NCBI RefSeq assembly: GCF_900078315.1
Contig: NZ_FKBS01000014.1
Location: forward strand, 618,802 to 682,801
Direction: 5' to 3'
Source of the DNA: Bordetella ansorpii
GTDB lineage: Bacteria > Pseudomonadota > Gammaproteobacteria > Burkholderiales > Burkholderiaceae_B
DNA length: 64,000 bases
The notes below the pieces were generated by a model. That model had not been told where the DNA came from, did not search any database, and was given only the letters and a program-made list of their open reading frames with translations. Position 1 is the stretch's first letter, and each line of letters starts with the position of its first letter. Position numbers and translations under genes: made by a program. Shown here in pieces: positions 34,189-42,543 of the stretch.

Positions 34189-35472
34189 TCACTTCAGCAG
34201 CACCGAGGGCAGCCACAGCGAGAACGCGGGTACATACGTGACCAGCGCCAGCGCCGCGATCAGGGCGCCGTAGAACGGCCAGATGGTGCGCATGACGGTG
34301 CCCACCGACACCTTGCCGATAGCGCAGCCGATGAATTGCGTCGTGCCCACCGGCGGCGTGTTCAGGCCCAGGGCGCAGTTCAGCAGCATCACGACGCCGA
34401 ACTGGACCGGACCCATACCGTACTGCATGCAGATCGGAAGGAAGATCGGCGTGCAGATCAGGATGGTTGCCGCCATGTCCAGGAAGGTGCCCAGCAGGAA
34501 CAGCGCCACGTTGACCATAAGGAAGATTGCCCAGGGTTCGGTGGAGATCGTGGCCATCATCTCACCGGTCTTTTCCGCCACGCCGTAGAAACTGATGAGA
34601 TAGCCGAAGGTGGCCGAGATGCCGATCAGCAGCAGCACGACGCCGGTCGTCTTCACCGCCTTGGCGGCCGCCCGGACGAACTGGTCCAGCGTCAGCGAAC
34701 GGTAGAGGAATATCGTCAGCGCCAGCGCGTAGAGAACCGCTACGGCGGCGGACTCGGTGGCCGTGAAGATGCCGCTGAGAATGCCGGCGATGATCACCAC
34801 CACCACGAACAAACCGGGCAGCGCGGCGGCCAGCGAGCGGCCCACGACGGCCCAGCCGGGGAACCGGCCTGCCGGATAGCCGCGCGCCCGGGCCACCAGA
34901 TAGGCCGCCGCCAGGTTGCACAGGGTGAGGATCACGGCGGGCAGCAGGCCGGCGGCAATCAGGGCCGCGATGGAGACCTTGCCGCCCGCCGCCAGCGTGT
35001 AGATGATGATGTTGTGGCTGGTGGGCATCAATGCCCCGACCAGGGCGGCGTGCGTGGTGACGTTGACGGCATAGTCGGCGTGGTAGCCCTCGCGCTTCAT
35101 CATCGGGATCATCACCGAGCCCATGGCGGACACATCGGCCACCGGCGAACCCGAGACTCCGCCGAACAGCGTGCAGGCCACCACGTTGGACATGCCCAGG
35201 CCGCCCCGCACGTGGCCCACCAGCGACTTGGCGAAGTTGACGATGCGGTCGGCGATGCCGCCATACAGCATCAGTTCGCCGGTGAAGATGAAGAACGGAA
35301 TGGCCAGGAACGAGAACGCGTTCATGCCGGAGGTCATCTGCTGGAAGGCGACCGCCACCGGCAGGTCTTCGTACACGATGGCCGTGACCGAAGCCAGGCC
35401 GATGGCGAAGGCCACGGGCACGCCGATGACCAGGAAGACGACGAAGGACAGGGAAAGCAGCGTCAGCGCCAT
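34189..35472 (-). CDS. dctM: TRAP transporter large permease (DctM)
   Basis: A 427-residue membrane protein with about 12 helices, the sodium-coupled transport subunit of a TRAP carboxylate importer. Family motifs include VPVAFAIGLAS near residue 20, SGMNAFSFLAIPFFIFTGELM, GGVSGSPVADVSAMGSVMIP and NPPVG-like LNTPPVGTTQF. It overlaps the end of the dctQ frame by 10 bases; the longer upstream frame belongs to other genes. Confidence 0.94.
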   Translation of the reverse strand: MALTLLSLSFVVFLVIGVPVAFAIGLASVTAIVYEDLPVAVAFQQMTSGMNAFSFLAIPFFIFTGELMLYGGIADRIVNFAKSLVGHVRGGLGMSNVVACTLFGGVSGSPVADVSAMGSVMIPMMKREGYHADYAVNVTTHAALVGALMPTSHNIIIYTLAAGGKVSIAALIAAGLLPAVILTLCNLAAAYLVARARGYPAGRFPGWAVVGRSLAAALPGLFVVVVIIAGILSGIFTATESAAVAVLYALALTIFLYRSLTLDQFVRAAAKAVKTTGVVLLLIGISATFGYLISFYGVAEKTGEMMATISTEPWAIFLMVNVALFLLGTFLDMAATILICTPIFLPICMQYGMGPVQFGVVMLLNCALGLNTPPVGTTQFIGCAIGKVSVGTVMRTIWPFYGALIAALALVTYVPAFSLWLPSVLLK

Positions 35473-36026
35473 GCCGGTATCACCTTCTGGTTGCGCAACA
35501 GAGCCACGATGTGTTCGGCCGAGAACATCGCGATCAGCACGCCGGACACCGTGGCCGGCACGTACTTCCAGGCTTCGGAAATGCCCAGGTTGGGCACCGC
35601 GTAGGTGTGCACGGATTCGGCCAGGATGGCGCAGTTCCCGGCCATCAGCACGCCGAACAGCAACACCAGCGCATGGATGAACAGGCGCATGGCGCGTTGC
35701 CCGGACGCAGGCAGCAACTCGACCAGCGATTCGAAGCCGATGTGGCCAGCGTCGCGCACGCCGACGGCAGCCCCGAGCATCGTGACGAACAGGACGAGCA
35801 ACAGGGACAGGCTCTCGGCCCACGTCGGTGTGCTGTTCAGCACGTGCCGGCCAAAGACCTGCAGCGTCACCGCCGCCAGCAGGCAGACCAGGCCGGCGAT
35901 GCTGAGCCACATGCACAGCCGGGCGAGCCCGGCGCAGCCCCGGGTGAAGACCCCCGGTGCCTGCGCGGGATGGCCGGGGCTGCCGCTGGCCCCGGCGGGC
36001 GGGGAGCGGTCGAGGGAAGCGGACAT
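35463..36026 (-). CDS. dctQ: TRAP transporter small permease (DctQ)
   Basis: A 187-residue four-helix protein. It has a Pro/Gly-rich cytoplasmic N-terminus (about 30 residues) and the DctQ-like LQVFGRHVLNSTPTWAESLS motif around residues 70-90, followed by AAVGVRDAGHIGFESLVELL. It partners DctM in the membrane. It lies 10 bases after the dctP stop and overlaps dctM. Confidence 0.92.
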   Translation of the reverse strand: MSASLDRSPPAGASGSPGHPAQAPGVFTRGCAGLARLCMWLSIAGLVCLLAAVTLQVFGRHVLNSTPTWAESLSLLLVLFVTMLGAAVGVRDAGHIGFESLVELLPASGQRAMRLFIHALVLLFGVLMAGNCAILAESVHTYAVPNLGISEAWKYVPATVSGVLIAMFSAEHIVALLRNQKVIPAWR

Positions 36027-36036
36027 GGCGCGATCC

Positions 36037-37020
36037 TTATTGAACGGCCTGGATGCGCTTGACCAGATCCTGCATCTGCGGGGTGGTCACGAAACGCTTG
36101 TAGACGGGCTGTACGGCGGCCTGGAACGACGCCTTGTCGACCTCCACGACCTGCGCGCCGGCCTTCTCCACCAGGGCGCGCGACTTGTCCTCGCGCTGGT
36201 CCCACAGCTTGCGCATGTACGGCACGGATTCCTGGGCGGCCTGCCGCAGCAGCTTCTGGTCGGCCTCGGACAGGCGGTCCCACTGGCGCTTGGAAAACAC
36301 CAGGATCTCGGGCGTCATGCTGTGTTCGGTCATCGAGAAATACTTGGCCACTTCGTAGTGGTGGGCGCTCTCGTAGCTGGGAAAGTTGTTCTCGGCCGCG
36401 TCGACCAGGCCGGTCTTCAAGGCCGTGTAGACCTCGCCGATGGGCATCGGCGTGGCATTGCCCCCGATGGCCTCGACCATGGCCACCGACAGGTCGGATT
36501 GCTGCACGCGGATCTTCATGCCCTTGGTGTCGGCCACGGTCTTGACCGGCTTGTTGCGCGTGTACATCGAGCGCGAGCCGCTGTCGTACCAGGCCAGGCC
36601 AACGAAACCGGCCTTCTCGCAGGCGCGCAGCATTTCCTGGCCGATCTCGCCGTCCAGCACCTTGTGCAGGTGCTCCTTGGAACGGAAGAGGAACGGCAGC
36701 GAGGGCACCCGCGACACTTCGCAGATGTTGTGCATCGCGGCGCTGCTGACGCGCGCCATGGCCAGCGCGCCCAGTTTGACCTGTTCGATCGAGTCGTTCT
36801 CATTGCCCAGCGCGCTGCCCGCATAGACCTTGATGGTCAGCTTGCCGCCGCTGCGTTCCTTGACCAGGTCGGCCATGTGGCGCACGGCCATGACGGTGGG
36901 GTAATCGTCGGGATGGATGTCCGCCGAGCGTAGTTCGGCGGCTTGTGCCGGCGCGGCCAGGACGGATGCGGCCAGCAGCGCCGCGGCCAGGGCCGGGCGC
37001 TGGAAAAGGGGGCGCAGCAT
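36037..37020 (-). CDS. dctP: TRAP transporter substrate-binding protein (DctP)
   Basis: A 327-residue periplasmic binding protein. The start at 37020 yields a signal peptide (MLRPLFQRPALAAALLAASV, cleavage near AQA-AE at about 28). The mature part has YPTVMAVRHMADLVKERSGGKL and KIRVQQSDLSVAMVEAIGGNATPMP, holding the conserved Arg that binds the ligand carboxylate, then GLVDAAENNFPSYES. The acid carried may be a sugar acid such as a hexonate or hexuronate, given the SMP-30 lactonase and FadR-type regulator beside it (inference). Confidence 0.93.
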   Translation of the reverse strand: MLRPLFQRPALAAALLAASVLAAPAQAAELRSADIHPDDYPTVMAVRHMADLVKERSGGKLTIKVYAGSALGNENDSIEQVKLGALAMARVSSAAMHNICEVSRVPSLPFLFRSKEHLHKVLDGEIGQEMLRACEKAGFVGLAWYDSGSRSMYTRNKPVKTVADTKGMKIRVQQSDLSVAMVEAIGGNATPMPIGEVYTALKTGLVDAAENNFPSYESAHHYEVAKYFSMTEHSMTPEILVFSKRQWDRLSEADQKLLRQAAQESVPYMRKLWDQREDKSRALVEKAGAQVVEVDKASFQAAVQPVYKRFVTTPQMQDLVKRIQAVQ

Positions 37021-37115
37021 GGGTGTCTCCTCGGTGAGGCTTGTTGTGTGCGTGGGGTCTTGCCAGGGCTGCGGCCGCGCGTTTTGCTGCGGGTTGCGGG
37101 ACCGCGGATCGGCGG

Positions 37116-38018
37116 CTAGCCGGCGTAAGCGGTTTCCTCCAGGCCGCGCACGCCGGGGCGCAGCGCATAGACCGCGCCGTCCAACGCCTCTGCGGGCGTA
37201 CCGGGAGCACGGATGCTGGTGACGAATAGGGTGGAGAGGTCGGCCTCGCCGAACGCGCACATGGCGACCCGGGGCACTGGCACGGTCAGTGTGCGGTCCA
37301 GGCGGCCCTGCGGGGTGTAGCGATAGACGCGGCCGGCCTCGTTGCCGCAGATCCAGTAGCAGCCATCGGCGTCGATGGCCGCGCCGTCAGGGCGGCCCGC
37401 CGGCAGCGCGGGAATGAATACCCGGCGGTTGTGGGGTACGCCCGTACCGATGTCGTAGTCATAGGCCCAGACCACCTGGCGCGAGCCGTGCGAATCGGAC
37501 AGGTACATGGTCTTGCCATCCGGGCTGAACGCCATGCCGTTGGAGACGATGAGGTCGTCATCCACGGGGCTGTCCAGGCGGCCCGCGGCATAGCGGTACA
37601 GGCGGCCATGGGGTTGGGCCAGGGCCATGTCCTGCACCATGGTGCCCGCCCAGAACCGGCCCTGCCGGTCGCAACGGCCGTCGTTGAACCGCATGCCGGC
37701 TGCTGCATGCGCGACAGCCGCCACCTGGCGCGGCGCTGGCGCGGGCTGGCCGGCGTGCAGTTCGGGCAATTCGTGGATGCCATTCTCCATGGCCAGCAGC
37801 CAACCGTCCTCACGCATGGCGATACAGCCGGCCTGCTGCGGCAGCGACCAGTGTGCGACCCGGGCGTCGGAGGGCCGCCAGCGCCACAGCGTGCGGCCCG
37901 GGATGTCGGTCCAATAGAGGGCTTGTTCGGCGGGATGCCAGACAGGGCTTTCGCCCACGCCACAACGCATGTCTCCGATGCGTTCGGCCGGTACTGCGTC
38001 AGGGGCAGTGCGGGTCAT
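37116..38018 (-). CDS. SMP-30/gluconolactonase family protein
   Basis: A 300-residue beta-propeller lactonase. Metal ligands are expected in VGESPVWHP (Glu), RFNDGRCDRQGRFWAGTM (Asn, Asp) and DLIVSNGMAFSPDGKTMYLSDSH (Asn, Asp), all present. Such enzymes open aldonolactones such as glucono-, galactono- or xylonolactone. It is the first gene of the minus-strand unit leading into the TRAP transporter and lies divergent to its likely regulator. Confidence 0.92.
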   Translation of the reverse strand: MTRTAPDAVPAERIGDMRCGVGESPVWHPAEQALYWTDIPGRTLWRWRPSDARVAHWSLPQQAGCIAMREDGWLLAMENGIHELPELHAGQPAPAPRQVAAVAHAAAGMRFNDGRCDRQGRFWAGTMVQDMALAQPHGRLYRYAAGRLDSPVDDDLIVSNGMAFSPDGKTMYLSDSHGSRQVVWAYDYDIGTGVPHNRRVFIPALPAGRPDGAAIDADGCYWICGNEAGRVYRYTPQGRLDRTLTVPVPRVAMCAFGEADLSTLFVTSIRAPGTPAEALDGAVYALRPGVRGLEETAYAG

Positions 38019-38062
38019 CGTTGCTCTCTGTGGCGCGCTGCGTCAGGGTAAACGTCAGCGTC

Positions 38063-38097
38063 TAGTACGTCGTCGTACAACGTGCAGGCAGTATAAT
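38063..38097 (+). promoter_or_regulatory. Palindromic operator and -10 box of the FadR-type regulator
   Basis: GTACG (38065-38069), centre TCGT, CGTAC (38074-38078), extended to TAGTACG...CGTACAA, lies between the lactonase and regulator genes. A perfect TATAAT is at 38092-38097, so the palindrome covers the -35 zone of the regulator promoter. The form (T.GTAC..GTAC.A) fits operators of FadR-subfamily GntR proteins, so autorepression and control of the transport unit are likely. A related half site occurs at 38905-38920. Confidence 0.55.
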
Positions 38098-38147
38098 GAG
38101 AGCGAATTTTTACCGTCAAGCGCCCAGCGCGTCCGGGATATCCCTCG

Positions 38148-38873
38148 ATGACTTCCGTCTCCGCCGCGCCGCGCCGTCCGCGCAATCTCGCCCAGGGTCT
38201 GGTCGAGGATTTCTCCGAACGTATCCGTGGCGGCCAGATTTCGCCCGGCCAGAAGTTGCCCACCGAATCCGAGATCATGCGCCAGTTCGGCGTCAGCCGT
38301 ACGGTGGTGCGCGAGGCCCTCTCGCGCCTGCAGGCCAGCGGCCTGGTCGAGACCCACCACGGCGTGGGATCGTACGCACTGGAGCCCACCGGCGGCGCGG
38401 ATTTCCGGGTCGACCCGGCCGACATCGCCACCGTGCGTGACGTGCTGGTGCTGCTGGAATTGCGCATCTGTCTGGAAAGCGAGGCCGCTGGCCTGGCCGC
38501 GCAAAGACGCAACGACGAGCAACTGGCCGAGATGCGCCGCGCGCTGGACGAGTTTCGCGCCGCCTTGCTGGCCGGCACCGATGCCATCACGCCCGATTTC
38601 CGCTTCCACCTGCTCATCGCGCAATCCACCGAGAACCGCTATTTCGCCGACCTGATGTCGCACCTGGGCTCGGCCATCATCCCGCGCACGCGGATCAACT
38701 CGGCGCGATTCGCCCAGGAAAACCGCGAGCAATACCTGGCCCGCGTCAACCTCGAGCACGAGGACATCTACGAAGCGATCCGCCGCCAGGATGCCGAAGG
38801 CGCGCGGGCGGCCATGCGCACCCACCTGAGCAACAGCCGCGAGCGCCTGCGCCGCGCGGGCGACGAACGCTGA
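38148..38873 (+). CDS. GntR-family (FadR subfamily) transcriptional regulator
   Basis: A 241-residue regulator. The N-terminal winged helix has GQISPGQKLPTESEIMRQFG and VSRTVVREALSRLQASGLV; the all-helical C-terminal FCD domain has LLELRICLESEAAGLAA, FRFHLLIAQSTENRYFADLM and EHEDIYEAIRRQDAEGARAAMR with its metal/ligand histidines. FCD regulators usually respond to small organic acids. It is divergent from the lactonase-TRAP genes and most likely controls them. Confidence 0.92.
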   Translation: MTSVSAAPRRPRNLAQGLVEDFSERIRGGQISPGQKLPTESEIMRQFGVSRTVVREALSRLQASGLVETHHGVGSYALEPTGGADFRVDPADIATVRDVLVLLELRICLESEAAGLAAQRRNDEQLAEMRRALDEFRAALLAGTDAITPDFRFHLLIAQSTENRYFADLMSHLGSAIIPRTRINSARFAQENREQYLARVNLEHEDIYEAIRRQDAEGARAAMRTHLSNSRERLRRAGDER

Positions 38874-39174
38874 TCCCGGCGCGAAGCCCGGGGGAAATGC
38901 TCGCTGTACGACGTCATATGATTGGCCGCCGCGCTACGCGGTCAACGGGCGAGGCTCGGCATGCGGGAAAGGCATCGCTTGTTCCTCTTCGGGGAAATAA
39001 GTCAAGTTCGTGACTAAATCCTTCACGTGACAAAAATTTGACGAAAATTCGACGCGGCTTTCATTAGGCTTTCCGGCTTTGCATCGAGGGGTCGGATCGG
39101 ATGTTCCAGGTCGCAGGACAGGCGCGCGCGCATCGCGCATCAGCGCAACAGGCCGGTTTTCAGCGGAGCACGCC
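38874..39174. other. Intergenic region before the LTA-synthase-like gene
   Basis: About 300 bases with a notably AT-rich patch at 38995-39065. TTGACG at 39038-39043 could be a -35 box but no good -10 follows at the right distance. A half site TGTACGACGTCATATG at 38905-38920 resembles the upstream GntR operator. No gene is seen. Confidence 0.35.
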
Positions 39175-41082
39175 ATGCGCCGCCTGAGTCTGCGCTTCAT
39201 TCTCGCCATCCTCGTCCTGTTGACGCTCAGCCGCCTGGCGCTGGCCTTCTGGCTATGGGACCGCGTCGAGGCCGCCGGCGGCCTGGTTCCCCTGATGCTG
39301 GGCGGGCTGCGCATCGACATCTGCCTGACGGCCATGGCGGTGGGGTTGCCCGCTGTGCTGTCTCCGTGGTTCGGCCACCGGCCCCTGGGCGCGCGGCTGG
39401 CCGCGTGGTGGTTCCGCGTCTGGTGGATGCTGTTCGTGCTGCTGGAGGTATCCACGCCGCAGTTCATCTCCGAGTACGACACGCGTCCCAACCGGCTGTA
39501 CTTCGAATACCTGGTGCATCCGCGCGAAGTCGGCGCGATGCTGTGGGAAGGCTACAAGGGCGTGCTGCTGGCCGCGGCCATTGTGCTGGCGCTGGCCGCC
39601 TGGCTGTCGATCCGGCTGTTTCCCACGGGTGTCAAAGACCCGTTCATGAAATGGTGGAAGCGGCCGCTGGCCACGCTGGCCATCGTGGCGCTGGTGGTGC
39701 TGGGCGCGCGCGGCACGCTGCAGCACCGGCCGATCAATCCGTCCACCGTGGCCTACAGCAGCGACGCCATGGTGAACACCCTGGCGTTGAATTCACTGTA
39801 CAGCGTGTTCGACGCGGCCTATCGCATGCGTGACGAGCGCTCGTCGGCGGCGGTCTATCCCAGGATGGACGATGACGAGGTCAACCGTATCGTGCGCGCC
39901 ACGGCGGGCTTCGCCGATCCTGCGCTGGATCCGCGCTATCCCAGCCTGCATCACCAGCAGGCCACCGTGCGCCGCGACAAGCCGCTGAACGTGGTGGTCA
40001 TCCTGCAGGAAAGCCTGGGCGCGCAGTACGTGGGCAGCCTGGGCGGCAGCGGCCTGACGCCCAACATCGACCGTCTGGCCAAGGATGGCTGGATGTTCAA
40101 TCGCGCCTACGCCACCGGCACGCGTTCGGTGCGCGGCCTGGAGGCCGTGACGGCGGGCTTCCTGCCCACCGTGGCCGAGGCGGTGCTGAAGCTGCCCCGG
40201 TCGCAGAGCGGCTTCTTCACGATGGCCGAACTGCTGGGCAGGCATGGTTACCACTCGCGCTTCATCTATGGCGGCGAGGCGCATTTCGACAACATGCGCG
40301 GTTTCTTCCTGGGCAACGGCTTCAACGAAGTGGTCGACCGCAAGTCCTTCACCGATCCGGTCTTCGTGGGATCGTGGGGGGCGTCGGACGAGGATATGTT
40401 CAACGAGCTGGACAAGCGCCTGCGCACGGACGGCGACAAGCCCACCTACACGCTGGCGTTCTCGGTCAGCAACCACTCGCCGTGGGAATACCCCGCCGGA
40501 CGCATCACGCCGGTGGGCGAGCCGGCCTCGGTGGACAACACGGTGCGCTATGCCGACTGGGCCATCGGCCAGTTCTTCGACAAGGCCCGCAAAGCGCCCT
40601 ACTGGGACAACACGGTCTTCCTGCTGATAGCCGACCACGACGCGCGCACCTGGGGCGCCAGCCTGGTGCCGGTGCGGCATTTCCAGATACCCGCGCTGAT
40701 TCTGGGCGGCGGCGTGGCGCCGCGCAGCGACGACCGCATCGTCAGCCAGATCGACATGCCGCCCACGCTGCTGTCGCTGATGGGCCTGGACAATACCAAT
40801 CCCATGCTGGGCGCCGATCTGACGCAACGCGATCCGAACCGGGCGATCATGCAGTTCGGGGACAACTACGGTTATCTGAAGGGTGATCGACTGGTGGTGA
40901 TCGAGCCGCGCAAGCCGCCGCATCAGTACCGCTATACGCGCCGGCCGTACAACCAGGAAGATGGCCTGGACGACGCGCCCACGGTGGATCCGGCGCTGGG
41001 CGACGAGGCGCTGGCGCACGCGCTGTGGCCCAGTTGGGCCTATCGTGAAGAGCGTTACAAGCTGCCGGCAGGCGTGAAATAA
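39175..41082 (+). CDS. LTA synthase-family sulfatase/phosphoglycerol transferase-like membrane protein
   Basis: A 635-residue protein with four to five N-terminal membrane helices (to about residue 190) and a large periplasmic alkaline-phosphatase-superfamily domain. The metal site includes VVILQESLGAQYVGS (Glu), the probable threonine nucleophile in YATGTRSVRGLEA, and ADHDARTWG with a final HFQIPALILG. Relatives transfer phosphoglycerol or phosphoethanolamine to envelope glycans (OpgB, LtaS) in a manganese-dependent way. The start at 39175 (MRRLSLRF) has GGAG upstream. Its acceptor here is unknown; LPS core or osmoregulated glucans are candidates. Confidence 0.85.
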   Translation: MRRLSLRFILAILVLLTLSRLALAFWLWDRVEAAGGLVPLMLGGLRIDICLTAMAVGLPAVLSPWFGHRPLGARLAAWWFRVWWMLFVLLEVSTPQFISEYDTRPNRLYFEYLVHPREVGAMLWEGYKGVLLAAAIVLALAAWLSIRLFPTGVKDPFMKWWKRPLATLAIVALVVLGARGTLQHRPINPSTVAYSSDAMVNTLALNSLYSVFDAAYRMRDERSSAAVYPRMDDDEVNRIVRATAGFADPALDPRYPSLHHQQATVRRDKPLNVVVILQESLGAQYVGSLGGSGLTPNIDRLAKDGWMFNRAYATGTRSVRGLEAVTAGFLPTVAEAVLKLPRSQSGFFTMAELLGRHGYHSRFIYGGEAHFDNMRGFFLGNGFNEVVDRKSFTDPVFVGSWGASDEDMFNELDKRLRTDGDKPTYTLAFSVSNHSPWEYPAGRITPVGEPASVDNTVRYADWAIGQFFDKARKAPYWDNTVFLLIADHDARTWGASLVPVRHFQIPALILGGGVAPRSDDRIVSQIDMPPTLLSLMGLDNTNPMLGADLTQRDPNRAIMQFGDNYGYLKGDRLVVIEPRKPPHQYRYTRRPYNQEDGLDDAPTVDPALGDEALAHALWPSWAYREERYKLPAGVK

Positions 41083-41124
41083 CCGCGTACCCGGCGGCAG
41101 GCGGCGATCGCATGCCGCCGGCCG

Positions 41125-41499
41125 CTACCTGGACTGTGGACGCTGCGCCAGGCACTCGTTGTATATCTTGACGATGAACTGGTCGATGGCGGACTGCCGG
41201 CTTTCCGGGCTGTCGAAGACCGGGCTGCTCGCATAGGCCGTCCTGCTGATCTCGATCAGGTTCTGGGCGAACGGGGGCGGGATCTTCGTCGTGTTCTTCG
41301 CCACGTAGTCTTCCCACTCCTGCTGCGAACGGCCCGACTGGCGCGCCGTCATGCCCATTTCGGCCATCACGCCGCGTTCCAGGCACTCCTTGTTGTCGGG
41401 ATCGATGGCCAGCCTGGGCGGCGCCGCCGCCGCATGGGCGGCCATCCACGGCAGGCAGGCTAGCGCAAGGGCAAGGCACGGGCGGCTCGGATAAGGCAT
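41125..41499 (-). CDS. Small exported protein of unknown function
   Basis: A 124-residue protein with a signal peptide (about residues 1-24, cleavage near AHA-AA). The mature part of about 100 residues is mostly helical and has two cysteines, Cys39 and Cys116, near its ends; in the periplasm they could form a disulfide. No family recognised. It is 11 bases downstream of the reductase gene and probably co-transcribed with it, and convergent with the LTA-synthase-like gene. Confidence 0.6.
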   Translation of the reverse strand: MPYPSRPCLALALACLPWMAAHAAAAPPRLAIDPDNKECLERGVMAEMGMTARQSGRSQQEWEDYVAKNTTKIPPPFAQNLIEISRTAYASSPVFDSPESRQSAIDQFIVKIYNECLAQRPQSR

Positions 41500-41510
41500 G
41501 GGGCCGTGGC

Positions 41511-42407
41511 CTATTTCTGCCTGCCCGCCAGGAACTCGATGATCTCGGGCACCGGCGCCTGGTCGATGCCCGCGCGGCTGGCGGACTCGTAGGTGCGGCG
41601 GATGGCCTCGGCCGCCTCATGCGGCGCGCCCGTGTCCTGGGCCATGGCCGTGTAATACCCCATGTCCTTCAAGGCATTCGAGATCGTGAAGCGAAAGCCC
41701 GAGGCATCCCCGGATTCGATGTAAGGCCGCATGCGGCCCAGCACCACGCCGTCGCCGCCGCCCTTGGCCAGGATCTCGATCAGCACGGCCGGATCCACCT
41801 GCGCGCGTTCGGCGCACGCCGCGGCCTCGGCCAGCACCGCCGAGAAGCCCAGCGACACGTAGTTGTGCAGCAGTTTCAGGCGATGGCCCGCGCCGATGGG
41901 GCCGGCATGCACGATGTTCTCGGCATAGCTTTGCAGGATCGGCTTGCAATGCTCGAACAGGTCGCGGTCGCCGCCCACGATCAGGTTCAGGCGGCCCTCG
42001 GCGGCCTCCTTCGGCGTGCGCGTCATGGGCGCGTCCAGGAAACGGCCGCCGGCCTTCTGCACGGCTTCGGCCACCTTCAGCGTGGACGCGGGAATGGCGG
42101 TGGAGCAATCGATGACGATGGCGCCCGGCTGGAGGCCGGCCAGCACGCCGTCGGCCTTGAGCAGCACGTCCTCGACCTGCGGCGTGCCGGTGACGCACAG
42201 GATGATGACGTCGGACTGGCGCGCCACCTCGGCCGGACTGTCGGCCTGCCGCGCGCCCGCGGCCAGCAGGTCGTCCACCGGCTGGTTGCCGGCGTGGCCA
42301 AGCAGCGTCAGCGGATAGCCGCCCTTGCGGACGAGATTGATGGCGATGCCGTGGCCCATCAGGCCCACGCCTATCATGCCGATCCGGATCTTGCTCGTGG
42401 CAGTCAT
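41511..42407 (-). CDS. 3-hydroxyisobutyrate dehydrogenase-family oxidoreductase
   Basis: A 298-residue NAD(P)-dependent beta-hydroxyacid dehydrogenase. The N-terminal Rossmann fold has IGMIGVGLMGHGIAINLVRKG (residues 9-29, the dinucleotide motif), the substrate loop includes DAPMTRTPKEAAEG, and the catalytic lysine is in GHRLKLLHNYVSLG. Members reduce tartronate semialdehyde or oxidise 3-hydroxyisobutyrate and similar acids; the exact substrate is open. The start at 42407 has GGAGA upstream. Confidence 0.9.
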   Translation of the reverse strand: MTATSKIRIGMIGVGLMGHGIAINLVRKGGYPLTLLGHAGNQPVDDLLAAGARQADSPAEVARQSDVIILCVTGTPQVEDVLLKADGVLAGLQPGAIVIDCSTAIPASTLKVAEAVQKAGGRFLDAPMTRTPKEAAEGRLNLIVGGDRDLFEHCKPILQSYAENIVHAGPIGAGHRLKLLHNYVSLGFSAVLAEAAACAERAQVDPAVLIEILAKGGGDGVVLGRMRPYIESGDASGFRFTISNALKDMGYYTAMAQDTGAPHEAAEAIRRTYESASRAGIDQAPVPEIIEFLAGRQK

Positions 42408-42484
42408 GCGGTGTCTCCTCTCGTGGTCGGTCGAGGAAGCATAAATCAGGATGTGGGCGAACGCCGGCCCCTGAAGACCGCGCA

Positions 42485-42513
42485 ATGAGAAACGCCCTGC
42501 AAGGGCAGGGCGT
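42485..42513 (-). terminator. Intrinsic terminator downstream of fahA
   Basis: A perfect 9-base stem ACGCCCTGC / GCAGGGCGT with a four-base loop, followed on the minus strand by TTTCTCATT. It lies 30 bases after the fahA stop. Confidence 0.6.
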
Positions 42514-42543
42514 GGCTGTCCGGCGGGTGCGCTCGGCGACCGA

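Noticed and set aside
35473-35916. An upstream extension of the DctM frame
   Set aside because: It overlaps dctQ almost entirely, in another frame, and lacks membrane-helix pattern; the DctM start is at 35472.
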